From positions 6,640 to 70,639 of the forward strand of contig DAIUEJ010000008.1 of the NCBI GenBank assembly GCA_036845225.1: 64,000 nt of DNA, given 5' to 3'. Every line of letters starts with the position of its first letter. Positions within the stretch are counted from its first letter, which is position 1. The DNA is from FEN-680 sp036845225 (GTDB lineage: Bacteria; Actinomycetota; Geothermincolia; Fen-727; Anoxymicrobiaceae). Below are positions 50,067 to 60,873 of this stretch, one piece after another. Below the pieces are notes generated by a model that saw only the letters and a list, made by a program, of their open reading frames with translations, was not told the DNA's origin and ran no database searches. The translations under genes were made by a program, and so were the position numbers.

Positions 50067-51415
50067 GCGCTGCGCAGGAAGGGCTGTTCGACCAGTCTTC
50101 CGAGTCGATGGAGGGGACGCCGCTCGCCGAGCGTATGCGCCCGCGCACCCTGGACGAGTTCGAGGGACAGGAAGAGATAGTGGGCCCCGGGCAGCCACTG
50201 CGGGTCGCTATCGAGGAGGACCAGATCTCCTCGATGATATTCTGGGGGCCGCCGGGGTCGGGCAAGACAACGCTTGCCAGGATCATGGCGAACGCCACGC
50301 AGTCCGAGTTCGTGAAGTTCAGCGCCGTGACCGCGGGTGTCCCTGAGCTGAGAAAGCTGATCGCGGAGGCGCGCGACAGGCGTAAGTTCAACGGCACGCG
50401 GACCATACTCTTCGTCGATGAGATCCACCGCTTCAACAAGGCCCAGCAGGACGCCTTCCTGCCCCACGTCGAGGACGGGACCATCATCCTTGTCGGCGCC
50501 ACCACCGAGAACCCGTCCTTCGAGGTCATCTCTCCCCTGCTCTCGCGAGTGCGGGTCTACGTGCTCAAGCAGCTCGAGCCAGAGGGCCTCAAGAGGATCG
50601 TCATGCGCGCCCTCTCAGACGGGGAGCGCGGGCTCGGGCTGCTCGGCCTGGAGGTGGACCCCGCCGCGGTCGACACCATGGTAGGCATCGCCGACGGCGA
50701 CGCGCGGATCGCACTGAACCTGCTCGAGCTCTCCGCGTTCATGGCCGGGGAACTCGACCAGAACCACGTCACCGTGGAGACCGTACTGAAGGTCGCACAG
50801 GAGAAGACCATCCTCTACGACAAGCAGGGCGAGGAGCACTTCAACCTTATCAGCGCGCTCCACAAGTCCCTGCGCGATTCGGACCCCGACGGCAGCCTCT
50901 ACTGGCTGGGGCGGATGCTCGAGTCCGGCGAGGACCCGCTCTACATAGTCCGCAGGCTGATCCGTTTCGCGTCCGAGGACGTGGGCAACGCCGACCCGCG
51001 GGCGCTTCCCCTCTGTGTGGCCGCCATGCAGGCGTGCCACTTCGTCGGCATGCCCGAGTGCGACCTGGCACTCGCCCAGGCGGTCAGCTATCTCGCCACT
51101 GCCCCCAAGAGCAACGCGCTCTACGCTGGCTACGGAGAGGTCAAGGCCGATGTCCGCAAGTACGGCGCCCTTCCGGTCCCGCTCCATATCCGCAACGCTC
51201 CCACTCGGCTGATGAAAGACATAGGCTACGGGAAGGGTTACAAGTACGCCCACAAGTTCGAGGGCCACATCGTCGAGCAGGAGCACCTGCCCGAGAAGCT
51301 GAAGGGGCGCAAGTACTACCACCCTAGCGACCAGGGTTTTGAGAAGGAGATAGGCGTGAGGCTCGAGCGGTGGCGCTCTGAGCTCTCGAAGCGTCGCGGT
51401 GAAGACGAAGAGTGA
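50063..51415 (+). CDS. rarA: Replication-associated recombination protein A (RarA/MgsA)
   Basis: Protein of 450 aa of the AAA+ RarA/WRNIP1 family, which acts at stalled replication forks. Walker A is FWGPPGSGKTTLAR near residue 61, and Walker B ILFVDEIHRFNKAQQD near 112. The sensor GATTENPSFEV is near 145, and RFASEDVGNADPRAL is the family's typical C-terminal block. The ATG at 50063 overlaps the previous stop by 4 nt (ATGA). A GTG 12 nt earlier is possible, but the overlap start is more likely. The 3' end is 15 nt from the ferredoxin-like gene. Length is normal. Confidence 0.93.
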   Translation: MSAAQEGLFDQSSESMEGTPLAERMRPRTLDEFEGQEEIVGPGQPLRVAIEEDQISSMIFWGPPGSGKTTLARIMANATQSEFVKFSAVTAGVPELRKLIAEARDRRKFNGTRTILFVDEIHRFNKAQQDAFLPHVEDGTIILVGATTENPSFEVISPLLSRVRVYVLKQLEPEGLKRIVMRALSDGERGLGLLGLEVDPAAVDTMVGIADGDARIALNLLELSAFMAGELDQNHVTVETVLKVAQEKTILYDKQGEEHFNLISALHKSLRDSDPDGSLYWLGRMLESGEDPLYIVRRLIRFASEDVGNADPRALPLCVAAMQACHFVGMPECDLALAQAVSYLATAPKSNALYAGYGEVKADVRKYGALPVPLHIRNAPTRLMKDIGYGKGYKYAHKFEGHIVEQEHLPEKLKGRKYYHPSDQGFEKEIGVRLERWRSELSKRRGEDEE

Positions 51416-51430
51416 GGCGCAGGAGGATAG

Positions 51431-52234
51431 ATGGCTAACAGGATCTACGAGACGCAGAACCCGAAGACCGTGCGGCGAGCGCTCGATGCGGTCGGCGCGG
51501 CTTTCAAGCTGACGTGGCTGCCCGGCATGTCGCATCACCCCTGGCTCCGTCCTGACAAGACCGACATGCGCTGGCTGCCGATCAACCAGGACATAGAGAT
51601 GCCCGAGAACGCGCCGATGCCGCTCGCGGTCCTCGACCGCCTGATAGAAGAGGCGTCCCACCGGGTCATCTACGACTACTGCGGTTGCAGGCTCGCCTAC
51701 CGCTGCGAGCACTACCCCGTGGAGATAGGCTGCCTGCTCATGGGAGACTCCGCGATCGAGGGCAAGTCGCAGAAAAAGCGGGAGGTGGGCGTCGAGGAAG
51801 CCAAGGCGTTCGCCCGCAAGGCCGTGGACGCGGGACTGGTGCCCATCGTCGGCAAGGCGCGCATCGACAACGCGCTCTTCGGCATCAAGGACCACGGGAG
51901 GATGCTGACCACCTGCTTCTGCTGCGAGTGCTGCTGTATCACCCGTAACATACGCCACGTGCCTCTCGACAAGGTCGAGCCGCTCTTCCCGCCGCTGGAA
52001 GGCGTGACCATCGAGGTCACCGACGAGTGCAAGGGATGCGGCACCTGCGCAGAGCACTGCTACATCGAGGCAATCACCATCGTCGACAAGCGCGCTGTCA
52101 TCGGCGCGTACTGCCGCGCCTGCGGCAGGTGCGCCACCGTCTGCCCCAAGGACGCCATCCGGGTGCGCCTCGACGACGCCGACTTCCTGGACAAGACCAT
52201 CGATCGCATCCGTTCCTACGTCAAGTACGACTGA
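51431..52234 (+). CDS. 4Fe-4S protein with extra Cys-rich N-terminal domain
   Basis: Protein of 267 aa. The C-terminal 60 residues are a two-cluster ferredoxin: CKGCGTCAEHCYIEA and CRACGRCATVCPKDA. The N-terminal 170 residues carry further conserved-looking Cys and His: IYDYCGCRLAYRCEHYPVEIGC near 75 and a striking CFCCECCCITR near 160. This may bind another cluster or metal. Proteins with this layout occur near HdrA or benzoyl-CoA-type enzymes in anaerobes, but I cannot name the function. It starts 15 nt after rarA with AGGAGG upstream and ends at a bidirectional terminator. Confidence 0.75.
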   Translation: MANRIYETQNPKTVRRALDAVGAAFKLTWLPGMSHHPWLRPDKTDMRWLPINQDIEMPENAPMPLAVLDRLIEEASHRVIYDYCGCRLAYRCEHYPVEIGCLLMGDSAIEGKSQKKREVGVEEAKAFARKAVDAGLVPIVGKARIDNALFGIKDHGRMLTTCFCCECCCITRNIRHVPLDKVEPLFPPLEGVTIEVTDECKGCGTCAEHCYIEAITIVDKRAVIGAYCRACGRCATVCPKDAIRVRLDDADFLDKTIDRIRSYVKYD

Positions 52235-52240
52235 GGTAAA

Positions 52241-52280
52241 TAAAAAGAGCCGCGCCATTCAGACGCGGCTCTCCTTGTTT
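52241..52280. terminator. Bidirectional terminator
   Basis: AGAGCCGCG / CGCGGCTCT 9-bp perfect stem (52246-52254 and 52264-52272), with an A-run before (AAATAAAA) and a T-rich stretch after (CCTTGTTTCT). It can end transcription from both the ferredoxin-like gene (+) and the acyl-CoA dehydrogenase operon (-), which converge here. Confidence 0.85.
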
Positions 52281-52285
52281 CTACT

Positions 52286-53425
52286 CTACTTGCCCAGCAG
52301 GGCGCGCGAGATGACGACACGCTGGACCTGGTTGGTCCCCTCGTAGATCTGAGTGATCTTCGCGTCGCGCATCATGCGCTCCATCGGGTACTCCTTCATG
52401 TAACCGTAGCCGCCCATGAGCTGGAGGCAGTCGGTCGTGACCTTCATCGCGGTGTCGGTGGCGAAGCACTTGGCCATCGCCGAAAGGGCGCTGAAGCCGG
52501 GCTCCTCATTGTCGACCGCGCAGGCCGCGCGATAGACGAGCGAGCGGGCCGCCTCGACCTGCATGCCGAGGTCCGCGACCATGAACTGCAACCCCTGCAG
52601 AGCCGCGATGGGGCGTCCGAACTGCACGCGCTCTTTCATGTAGTTGATGGCGTAGTCGAGCGCGCCGGCCGCCACGCCCAGGCCCTGCGCCCCGATCGAG
52701 GAGCGGGTGCGGTCGAGCGTCATCATCGCGAGGTTAAAGCCCTTACCCTCTGAGAAGAGCAGGTTCTCGGCGGGCACTTCGCAGTCCTCGAAGATGAGCT
52801 CGGTGGTGGACGAGCCCCTGATGCCCATCTTGTCCTCGTGCTTGCCTATGCTGAAGCCGGGGAACGACTTCTCGACTATGAAAGCGGAGATGCCTCGGAC
52901 CCCCTTCTCCGCGTCGGTCATCGCGAAGACCGAGAATATCTCGCCCGTGCCGCCGTTGGTGATGAAGCACTTGGCTCCGTTGAGGATGTACTTGTCACCC
53001 GACTTCACCGCCCGCGACTTCATCGAAGCGGCGTCGGACCCGGCCTCCGGCTCGGTCAGCCCGAAGCCGCAGAGCTTCTCGCCTGACGCGAGCTGAGGGA
53101 GGTACTTCTTCTTCTGCTCGTCGCTGCCGCCGAGCTTTATCGGGGTGGAGCCGAGCTCCTGGCACCCGAGGATCAGCGAAGTGTTGACACACACCTTCGC
53201 AAGCTCCTCTATCGCCACGCACAGTGTCAAGAGGTCGGCGCCCTCGCCGCCGTACTCCTCGGCGAACGGCAGGCCCATGAAGCCGTTCTCCTTCAGCTTC
53301 TCCACCATGTCCCAGGGAAACTCGCCGGAGGCGTCGATGTCGGCCGCGCGCGGCTCGACGACGTCCTTGGCGAACTGCCTGATCGACTCCTGGAACATCT
53401 TCTGCTCTTCGCTCAACTGAAACAT
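52286..53425 (-). CDS. Acyl-CoA dehydrogenase
   Basis: Protein of 379 aa, a complete FAD-dependent acyl-CoA dehydrogenase. CGFGLTEPEAGSDA lies near residue 125 and KCFITNGGTGEIFSV near 152. RVQFGRPIAALQGLQF near 275 and the C-terminal YEGTNQVQRVVISRAL carry the usual catalytic Glu. The frame is open far upstream over the thiolase gene, but homology begins at MFQLSEEQKMFQES. The ATG at 53425 has GGAGGT about 5 nt upstream. It is the last gene of a three-gene operon (dehydrogenase, thiolase, dehydrogenase). It is typical of butyryl-CoA/short-chain enzymes; chain length is not determined. Confidence 0.93.
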   Translation of the reverse strand: MFQLSEEQKMFQESIRQFAKDVVEPRAADIDASGEFPWDMVEKLKENGFMGLPFAEEYGGEGADLLTLCVAIEELAKVCVNTSLILGCQELGSTPIKLGGSDEQKKKYLPQLASGEKLCGFGLTEPEAGSDAASMKSRAVKSGDKYILNGAKCFITNGGTGEIFSVFAMTDAEKGVRGISAFIVEKSFPGFSIGKHEDKMGIRGSSTTELIFEDCEVPAENLLFSEGKGFNLAMMTLDRTRSSIGAQGLGVAAGALDYAINYMKERVQFGRPIAALQGLQFMVADLGMQVEAARSLVYRAACAVDNEEPGFSALSAMAKCFATDTAMKVTTDCLQLMGGYGYMKEYPMERMMRDAKITQIYEGTNQVQRVVISRALLGK

Positions 53426-53484
53426 TAGCCACCTCCGCTTGAATGCGCTTTCCTCGGGCGAGGAGCGCCCGCGTATATATACCC

Positions 53485-54672
53485 CTATTCCACTTTCACT
53501 ATCACGGCGTCGCCCTGGCCGCCGCCCCCGCAGATGGCAGCGCCGCCGTAGCCGCCCCCGCGCCTGCGGAGTTCGTTGACGAGGCTCATGACGATGCGCG
53601 CGCCGCTGGCTCCGACAGGATGCCCGAGCGCGATGGCGCCGCCGTTCACGTTTATGTTCTCGGCCTTCTCGGGGTCGAGGCCCAGCATCTTGGCCGAGTG
53701 CCAGCAGACCGCCGCGAACGCCTCGTTTATCTCGTACAGGTCGACCTGATCGGGAGTCATGTCCAGCCTTGCCAGCGCTTTCTTGATCGAGTTCGCCGGC
53801 ACCGTGGCGAGATAGGCGCACTTGTCGGCGACCATGCCGTGAGAAGCAATAGAGCCCAGTATGTCCAGGCCCAGCTCCTCGGCCTTTTTCCGCGAGGCCA
53901 CCACGATCGCGGCCGCGCCGTCGTTTATGCCCGAGGCGTTGCCAGCGGTAACAGTGCCTTCCTTGCGGAACGCGGGGCGCAGCTTGGCAAGCGACTCCAT
54001 AGTCGTCTCGGGCCGTATGTGCTCGTCCGCATCGAAAAGCTTTATCTCCTTCTTGACCTTGATCTCGTAGGGTACTATCTCCTCGGTGAACTTCCCCGCC
54101 TTCTGGGCGGCTGCCGAGCGCTCCTGGCTTCGGACAGACCAGAGGTCCTGCTCCTCGCGGGTCGTCCCGAACTCCTCGGCGACCATATCGGTGCCCTCGC
54201 CCATGTGCCAGTTGTTGACCGCGCACCAGAGGGCGTCGTGGATCATGCCGTCGATGAGGGTCCCGTTTCCCATGCGGTACCCGAAACGCCCCTTGGGGAC
54301 GTAGTAGCACGCCTGGCTCATGCTCTCCATGCCGCCGGTGACGATGATGTCGGCGTCTCCGCAGCGGATTATCTGGTCGGCCATGACCAGCGAGCTGATG
54401 CTGGATATGCAGACCTTGTTGACGTTGAGGACAGGCAGCTCTACTGGAAAGCCGGCCTTGAGTGAAGCCTGCTTGGCCGGCATCTGTCCCACGCCGCCGG
54501 TGATGACCTGGCCCATTATCATGTACTCGAGCTGGTCCGGCGCCACTGTCGACCTCTCGACGGCCTCCTTCACCGCCGCCCCGCCGAGGTCTACGGCCGG
54601 CACGTCAGCGAGCGCCCCGCCGAGCCGCCCGAAGGCGGTGCGAGCCATTCCGACGATTACGGTATCCGACAA
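53485..54672 (-). CDS. Thiolase (acetyl-CoA C-acetyltransferase)
   Basis: Protein of 395 aa with all thiolase catalytic motifs. The nucleophilic Cys is in LNVNKVCISSISSL near residue 87, NEAFAAVCWHSAK carries the Asn-Glu pair, and GGAIALGHPVGASGAR holds the His. AICGGGGQGDAVI has the C-terminal Cys. The Cys loop is VCISS rather than VCASG, a small deviation. It cleaves 3-ketoacyl-CoA or condenses two acetyl-CoA. The TTG at 54672 is preferred over the TTG at 54681 because GGAGG lies about 9 nt upstream of the former and adjoins the latter. It lies between two acyl-CoA dehydrogenases, consistent with beta-oxidation. Confidence 0.93.
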   Translation of the reverse strand: MSDTVIVGMARTAFGRLGGALADVPAVDLGGAAVKEAVERSTVAPDQLEYMIMGQVITGGVGQMPAKQASLKAGFPVELPVLNVNKVCISSISSLVMADQIIRCGDADIIVTGGMESMSQACYYVPKGRFGYRMGNGTLIDGMIHDALWCAVNNWHMGEGTDMVAEEFGTTREEQDLWSVRSQERSAAAQKAGKFTEEIVPYEIKVKKEIKLFDADEHIRPETTMESLAKLRPAFRKEGTVTAGNASGINDGAAAIVVASRKKAEELGLDILGSIASHGMVADKCAYLATVPANSIKKALARLDMTPDQVDLYEINEAFAAVCWHSAKMLGLDPEKAENINVNGGAIALGHPVGASGARIVMSLVNELRRRGGGYGGAAICGGGGQGDAVIVKVE

Positions 54673-54711
54673 GTCAATCAACCTCCTCGTGTTAATGCGA
54701 GAGGCCCGGCA

Positions 54712-55857
54712 TCAGAGGCCGAGCTCCCTTGATATGACTATCCTCTGGACCTCGCTGGTCCCTTCACCGATCTCCATTATCTTCGCGTCGCGGAAGTACC
54801 GGCAGACCGGGTAATCCTCGATGTAGCCGTACCCCCCGTGGATCTGGACTGCGTTGCTCGCGGCCCGCATGCATGTCTCGGAGGCGAACAGCTTCGCGAA
54901 AGCGGCCTCCTTGCGGTACGAGCGCCCCTGGTCGCACAGCCACGCGGCCTTCATGGTCGCGTTGTGCGCCAGCTCGATCTCCATCGCCATGTCCGCGCAC
55001 TTGAAGCTCACCGCCTGGTACTGGCTTATCGGGCGGCCGAACGCGACGCGCTCCTTGGCGTACTTGACCGACTCCTCCAGGCACCCCTGCGCGAGGCCGA
55101 CCGACAGCGCCGCCACGCCGATGCGCCCGCAGTCCAACGCCTTCAGGAAAGACTTGAAGCCCTCGCCGCGCCCGCCCAGGAGGTTCTCCTTCGGGACCCT
55201 GCAGTCCGAGAAGGAGAGCTCGTGGGTGTCGGAGGATTGCCAGCCCATCTTGCGGTACTTGGGCGCGACCGTGTATCCGAGGGTGCCGTTGGGCACGATG
55301 ATGTTGCTGATCTCTTTCTTGCCGATCTCGTCGCCCGTCACGGCGGTGATGACCACCAGGAGCGAGATGTCGGTCCCCGAGTTGGTGATGAAGCACTTGG
55401 TGCCGTTGATGACCCACTCGTCGCCCTCCAGCACCGCGGTGGTCCTGGTGTTGCCGGCGTCGGACCCGGCCTCCGGCTCGGTGAGCCCGAAGGCGCCGAG
55501 GCCCGTCCCCTGAGCGAGCGGCACCAGCCACTTCTGCTTCTGGTCTTCGGTGCCGAACAGGAGTATCGGGCGTGCGGACAGCGAGGTGTGCGCCGCGATG
55601 GTGATGCCGAGACTCGCGGAGACCCTCGAGATCTCTTCTACCGCCACCGCGTAGGTCACTATGTCAGCGCCCGAGCCGCCGTACTCCTCAGGGATCGGCA
55701 GCCCGAAGAGCCCCATCTCGGCCATCTTGGCCTGGAGCGCGTAGGGGAACTCGCCCTTCTCGTCGAGCTCTTCCGCCACCGGCGCGATCTCGTTGTCGGC
55801 GAACTCCCGGACCATCTGCTTGAACATCACTTGGTCTTCGGTCAGGTCAAAATCCAT
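54712..55857 (-). CDS. Acyl-CoA dehydrogenase
   Basis: Protein of 381 aa, a complete acyl-CoA dehydrogenase. GAFGLTEPEAGSDAGN lies near residue 120 and KCFITNSGTDISLLVV near 152. HELSFSDCRVPKENLLG and AFGRPISQYQAVSFK follow, and the C-terminal IGEGTSEVQRIVIS carries the catalytic Glu. It is closer to the canonical short-chain dehydrogenases than the enzyme at 2977. It heads the operon with the thiolase and the second dehydrogenase; the ATG at 55857 follows GGAGACACGC. The 272-nt region upstream to 56129, shared with the divergent zinc-ribbon gene, shows no clear operator. Confidence 0.93.
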   Translation of the reverse strand: MDFDLTEDQVMFKQMVREFADNEIAPVAEELDEKGEFPYALQAKMAEMGLFGLPIPEEYGGSGADIVTYAVAVEEISRVSASLGITIAAHTSLSARPILLFGTEDQKQKWLVPLAQGTGLGAFGLTEPEAGSDAGNTRTTAVLEGDEWVINGTKCFITNSGTDISLLVVITAVTGDEIGKKEISNIIVPNGTLGYTVAPKYRKMGWQSSDTHELSFSDCRVPKENLLGGRGEGFKSFLKALDCGRIGVAALSVGLAQGCLEESVKYAKERVAFGRPISQYQAVSFKCADMAMEIELAHNATMKAAWLCDQGRSYRKEAAFAKLFASETCMRAASNAVQIHGGYGYIEDYPVCRYFRDAKIMEIGEGTSEVQRIVISRELGL

Positions 55858-56129
55858 GCGTGTCTCCTTGGGGTATGCTGCTCAGACGAAACTGGGCGGG
55901 CACCGGCCAGCCGATTTCAAAACCTATCATAGGGCGCATCAAACTTCAATCTGGACGGCGACCGCCCCGGGCGACTGAAGGACAGGCGCTAAAGTGAGAA
56001 GAAATAACACACGAAAAATATATGAAGCTGGTTGTTGCTTGACCTCCGATGATGTTGCAGGTGCATCGCGATCTATCATCCACCGTATATGGTTCTTTAC
56101 GGGATCAAGGTCAGAGAAGGGAATCTGAA

Positions 56130-57116
56130 GTGAATTGTTTGCGTTGCGGCAATGACATCCCCGAGGGGAGCCAGTCGTGCCCGGGCTGCGGCCTGAAGCT
56201 GAAGGCCGCTCCCGTGCCAGCAGTACCGCAAGGGGTGCCACCTGTGCTTGGCCAGCCCACTGCCGGACAGCCGGCGCAGGCGTACCCTCCCGCTCAGGGG
56301 ACAGGTGGCCCGGTTGCACCGGCCATTGGAGGCTACCCTCCTGCCCCGCCCGAGGGCTACATCCGCCCTCAACCAGGCGGCTATCCTCCGCAGGCTCCCG
56401 GCGGTTTTCAGCCTCAGGGCCCGCCTCCGGGAGTCCCGCCTTTCCAACAGGGGCCGGGCATGCCGCCGGGCGCCCAGCCGGGGCCGTACTACCAGTCGCC
56501 GGGTGAGATCCCGCCTCCGCCGCCGGGACCCTACGTATCCCCCGGCGAGGTCGGGCTCCCCGGCCAGTATCCTGCCTACGGGCCCGGCGTGAACCAGTAC
56601 GGGCAGGCGCAGGCTGCCCGCCCGCGCGAGGGGCTGCCCCGCGCGCTCATCGCTTTCATCCTCATCGGGGTCCTGGTGATAGCGGGCGCGGCCGCCTCGT
56701 ACTTCATGATCCTCAAGAAACACGAGCCCAGCGCGCCGGAGGCCGCAGTGCTCAAGTACTTCGAGGTCCTCCCTACGGGAGACATCGCCGCGATCAAAGC
56801 CATGTTCGCGCCTGACGCGCAACCGAGCGACGAGAACCTCTCCTACATCCAGAAGGCGCTCAAGCTGGCGCCGGGGGTCAAGTATGAGGACGTCAAGCTG
56901 GCGACGGTCTCGGAGACCGCGACCGCCGCGACCGTCCAGCTTAAAGATTTCACCGTGGCGGTCACAATGGGAGGCCAGACCGTCAGGCAGAACCTCTCGA
57001 CCTTCCTCGGCGGCGCGAAGGTCGTGATCAACCTGAAGTATGAGAACGGGCAGTGGTTGCTCGTCGCCAACAAGGGCGCGCTTCCGAACATCTCGAACTT
57101 CCCGGGCAGTCCCTGA
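56130..57116 (+). CDS. Zinc-ribbon membrane protein with Pro-rich linker
   Basis: About 328 aa. The N-terminus is a zinc ribbon, CLRCGNDIPEGSQSCPGCGL, residues about 3-22. A Pro/Gly/Gln-rich linker follows to about residue 170 (PPAPPEGYIRPQPGGYPPQA and similar). A transmembrane helix (LIAFILIGVLVIAGAAASYF) precedes a C-terminal domain (residues about 215-328) that resembles DUF4878-like lipoprotein domains (VLKYFEVLPTGDIAAIKAMF). The zinc ribbon would be inside and the C-terminal domain outside. The GTG at 56130 is used because the ribbon starts there; the frame is open earlier. Such proteins are common in Actinobacteria. Role unknown. Confidence 0.72.
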   Translation: MNCLRCGNDIPEGSQSCPGCGLKLKAAPVPAVPQGVPPVLGQPTAGQPAQAYPPAQGTGGPVAPAIGGYPPAPPEGYIRPQPGGYPPQAPGGFQPQGPPPGVPPFQQGPGMPPGAQPGPYYQSPGEIPPPPPGPYVSPGEVGLPGQYPAYGPGVNQYGQAQAARPREGLPRALIAFILIGVLVIAGAAASYFMILKKHEPSAPEAAVLKYFEVLPTGDIAAIKAMFAPDAQPSDENLSYIQKALKLAPGVKYEDVKLATVSETATAATVQLKDFTVAVTMGGQTVRQNLSTFLGGAKVVINLKYENGQWLLVANKGALPNISNFPGSP

Positions 57117-57136
57117 GAAGCTTGGGGCTTGCGGCC

Positions 57137-59284
<2,148 letters not shown>

Positions 59285-59294
59285 GGGGCCGGGC

Positions 59295-60836
59295 CTATTC
59301 CCATTCTATGGTGCTCGGGGGCTTGCTCGAGATATCGTAGGCTACCCTGTTGACGCCTTTCACCTCGTTGATCACCCTGCTCGATATCCGCTCGAGCACC
59401 TCGTGGGGTATGCGCGCCCAGTCGGCGGTCATGGCGTCCTCAGAGGTGACGGCGCGCAGCACGATCGGGTAGGCGTAGGTGCGCCCGTCCCCCATCACGC
59501 CGACGGACTTTATGCAGGGCAGCACGGCGAAAGACTGCCATATCTCCCTGTACAGGTTCGCTCGCTTGATCTCCTCGAGGACGATGGCGTCCGCGCGGCG
59601 CAGTATGTCCAGGCGCTCAGCGGTGACCTCGCCGATGATGCGCACCGCGAGCCCCGGGCCGGGGAACGGCTGGCGCCAGACTATCTCCTCGGGGAGGCCG
59701 AGCTCTTCTCCCACCGCCCGCACCTCGTCCTTGAACAGGGCGCGCAGCGGCTCGATGAGCTCGAAGTCCATGTCGTCGGGAAGTCCGCCCACGTTGTGGT
59801 GTGACTTGATGCGCGCGGCGTCCTTGGTGCCGCTCTCGATGATGTCGGGGTAGAGCGTGCCCTGGACCAGGAACTTGGTGTCCTCGAGCTCGCGCGCGAC
59901 CTCCTCGAAGACCCTGATGAACTCGTGGCCGATGGTCTTGCGCTTCACCTCGGGGTCGGTCACCCCTTCCAGCTTGGCGAGGAACCGCTCGGCCGCGTCC
60001 ACGTGGATCAGCTTCATCTTGTGATGGCGCCCGAACGTCTCGACCACCTCTTCGGCCTCTCTCATGCGCATCATCCCGGTATCCACGAACACGCAGGTCA
60101 ACTGGTCACCCAGCGCCTTGTGCACGAGCACAGCGGCGACCGAAGAGTCGACCCCGCCGGAGAGACCGCAGATTATCTTCTCTTTGCCGACGCGGGCCCT
60201 GATCTCGGCTACCGAGTCCTCGATGACGGAGGACATCGTCCAGGTCGGGAGGCAGTCGCACCCGTGATAGAGGAAGTTCTTGAGGATGTCCATGCCCGCC
60301 GGAGTGTGCACCACCTCCGGGTGGAACTGCACCCCGAAGAGGCGTCGCTCGACCGACTCCATCGCCGCGACCGGCGACACCGCCGTGTGCGCGAGCACCT
60401 TGAAGCCCGGGGGCGCCGCCGTCACGGTGTCGCCGTGGCTCATCCAGACCGTCTGCTCGAGCGGGAGGTCATCCAGCAGCACGCCCTCTTCCTGCACCAC
60501 CAGGTCGGTCTTGCCGTACTCGCGGATGCCGGTCGGCTCGACCGTGCCCCCCAGGGTGCGGGCCATCAGTTGCATGCCGTAGCAGATCCCGAGGACAGGT
60601 ATACCGAGGTCGAAAAGCGCGGGGTCGATGGTCGGCGCCCCTTCCTCGTAGACGCTCATCGGCCCGCCCGAGAGTATGAGCCCGCTCGGGGCCATCTCCT
60701 TTATCCTCTCCACCGGGGTCTCGTGGGGGATTATCTCGCTGTATACTTTGCACTCCCGCACCCGGCGCGCGATCAACTGGGCGTACTGCGCCCCGTAGTC
60801 CACGACGAGCACAGAGTAATCATGCCTGGTAGTCAA
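59295..60836 (-). CDS. guaA: GMP synthase (glutamine-hydrolysing)
   Basis: Protein of 513 aa, full length. The class I glutamine amidotransferase domain has the nucleophile in PVLGICYGMQLMARTLGG (Cys85) and the HPEVVHT segment. The ATP pyrophosphatase domain has the PP-loop GLSGGVDSSVAAVL near residue 226. The C-terminal dimerisation domain has RQPFPGPGLAVRI and ends RVAYDISSKPPSTIEWE. It converts XMP to GMP. The start is a TTG at 60836 with GGAGGT about 6 nt upstream. It follows guaB3 and precedes pcrA, so a purine operon with repair helicase is likely. Confidence 0.96.
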   Translation of the reverse strand: MTTRHDYSVLVVDYGAQYAQLIARRVRECKVYSEIIPHETPVERIKEMAPSGLILSGGPMSVYEEGAPTIDPALFDLGIPVLGICYGMQLMARTLGGTVEPTGIREYGKTDLVVQEEGVLLDDLPLEQTVWMSHGDTVTAAPPGFKVLAHTAVSPVAAMESVERRLFGVQFHPEVVHTPAGMDILKNFLYHGCDCLPTWTMSSVIEDSVAEIRARVGKEKIICGLSGGVDSSVAAVLVHKALGDQLTCVFVDTGMMRMREAEEVVETFGRHHKMKLIHVDAAERFLAKLEGVTDPEVKRKTIGHEFIRVFEEVARELEDTKFLVQGTLYPDIIESGTKDAARIKSHHNVGGLPDDMDFELIEPLRALFKDEVRAVGEELGLPEEIVWRQPFPGPGLAVRIIGEVTAERLDILRRADAIVLEEIKRANLYREIWQSFAVLPCIKSVGVMGDGRTYAYPIVLRAVTSEDAMTADWARIPHEVLERISSRVINEVKGVNRVAYDISSKPPSTIEWE

Positions 60837-60873
60837 AATAGACCTCCGCCATCGGTTGTGGAGCCTCGCGGCG

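Noticed and set aside
53426..54310. 295-residue N-terminal extension of the acyl-CoA dehydrogenase
   Set aside because: It runs across the thiolase gene in another frame, and acyl-CoA dehydrogenase homology with a good ribosome site begins at 53425.
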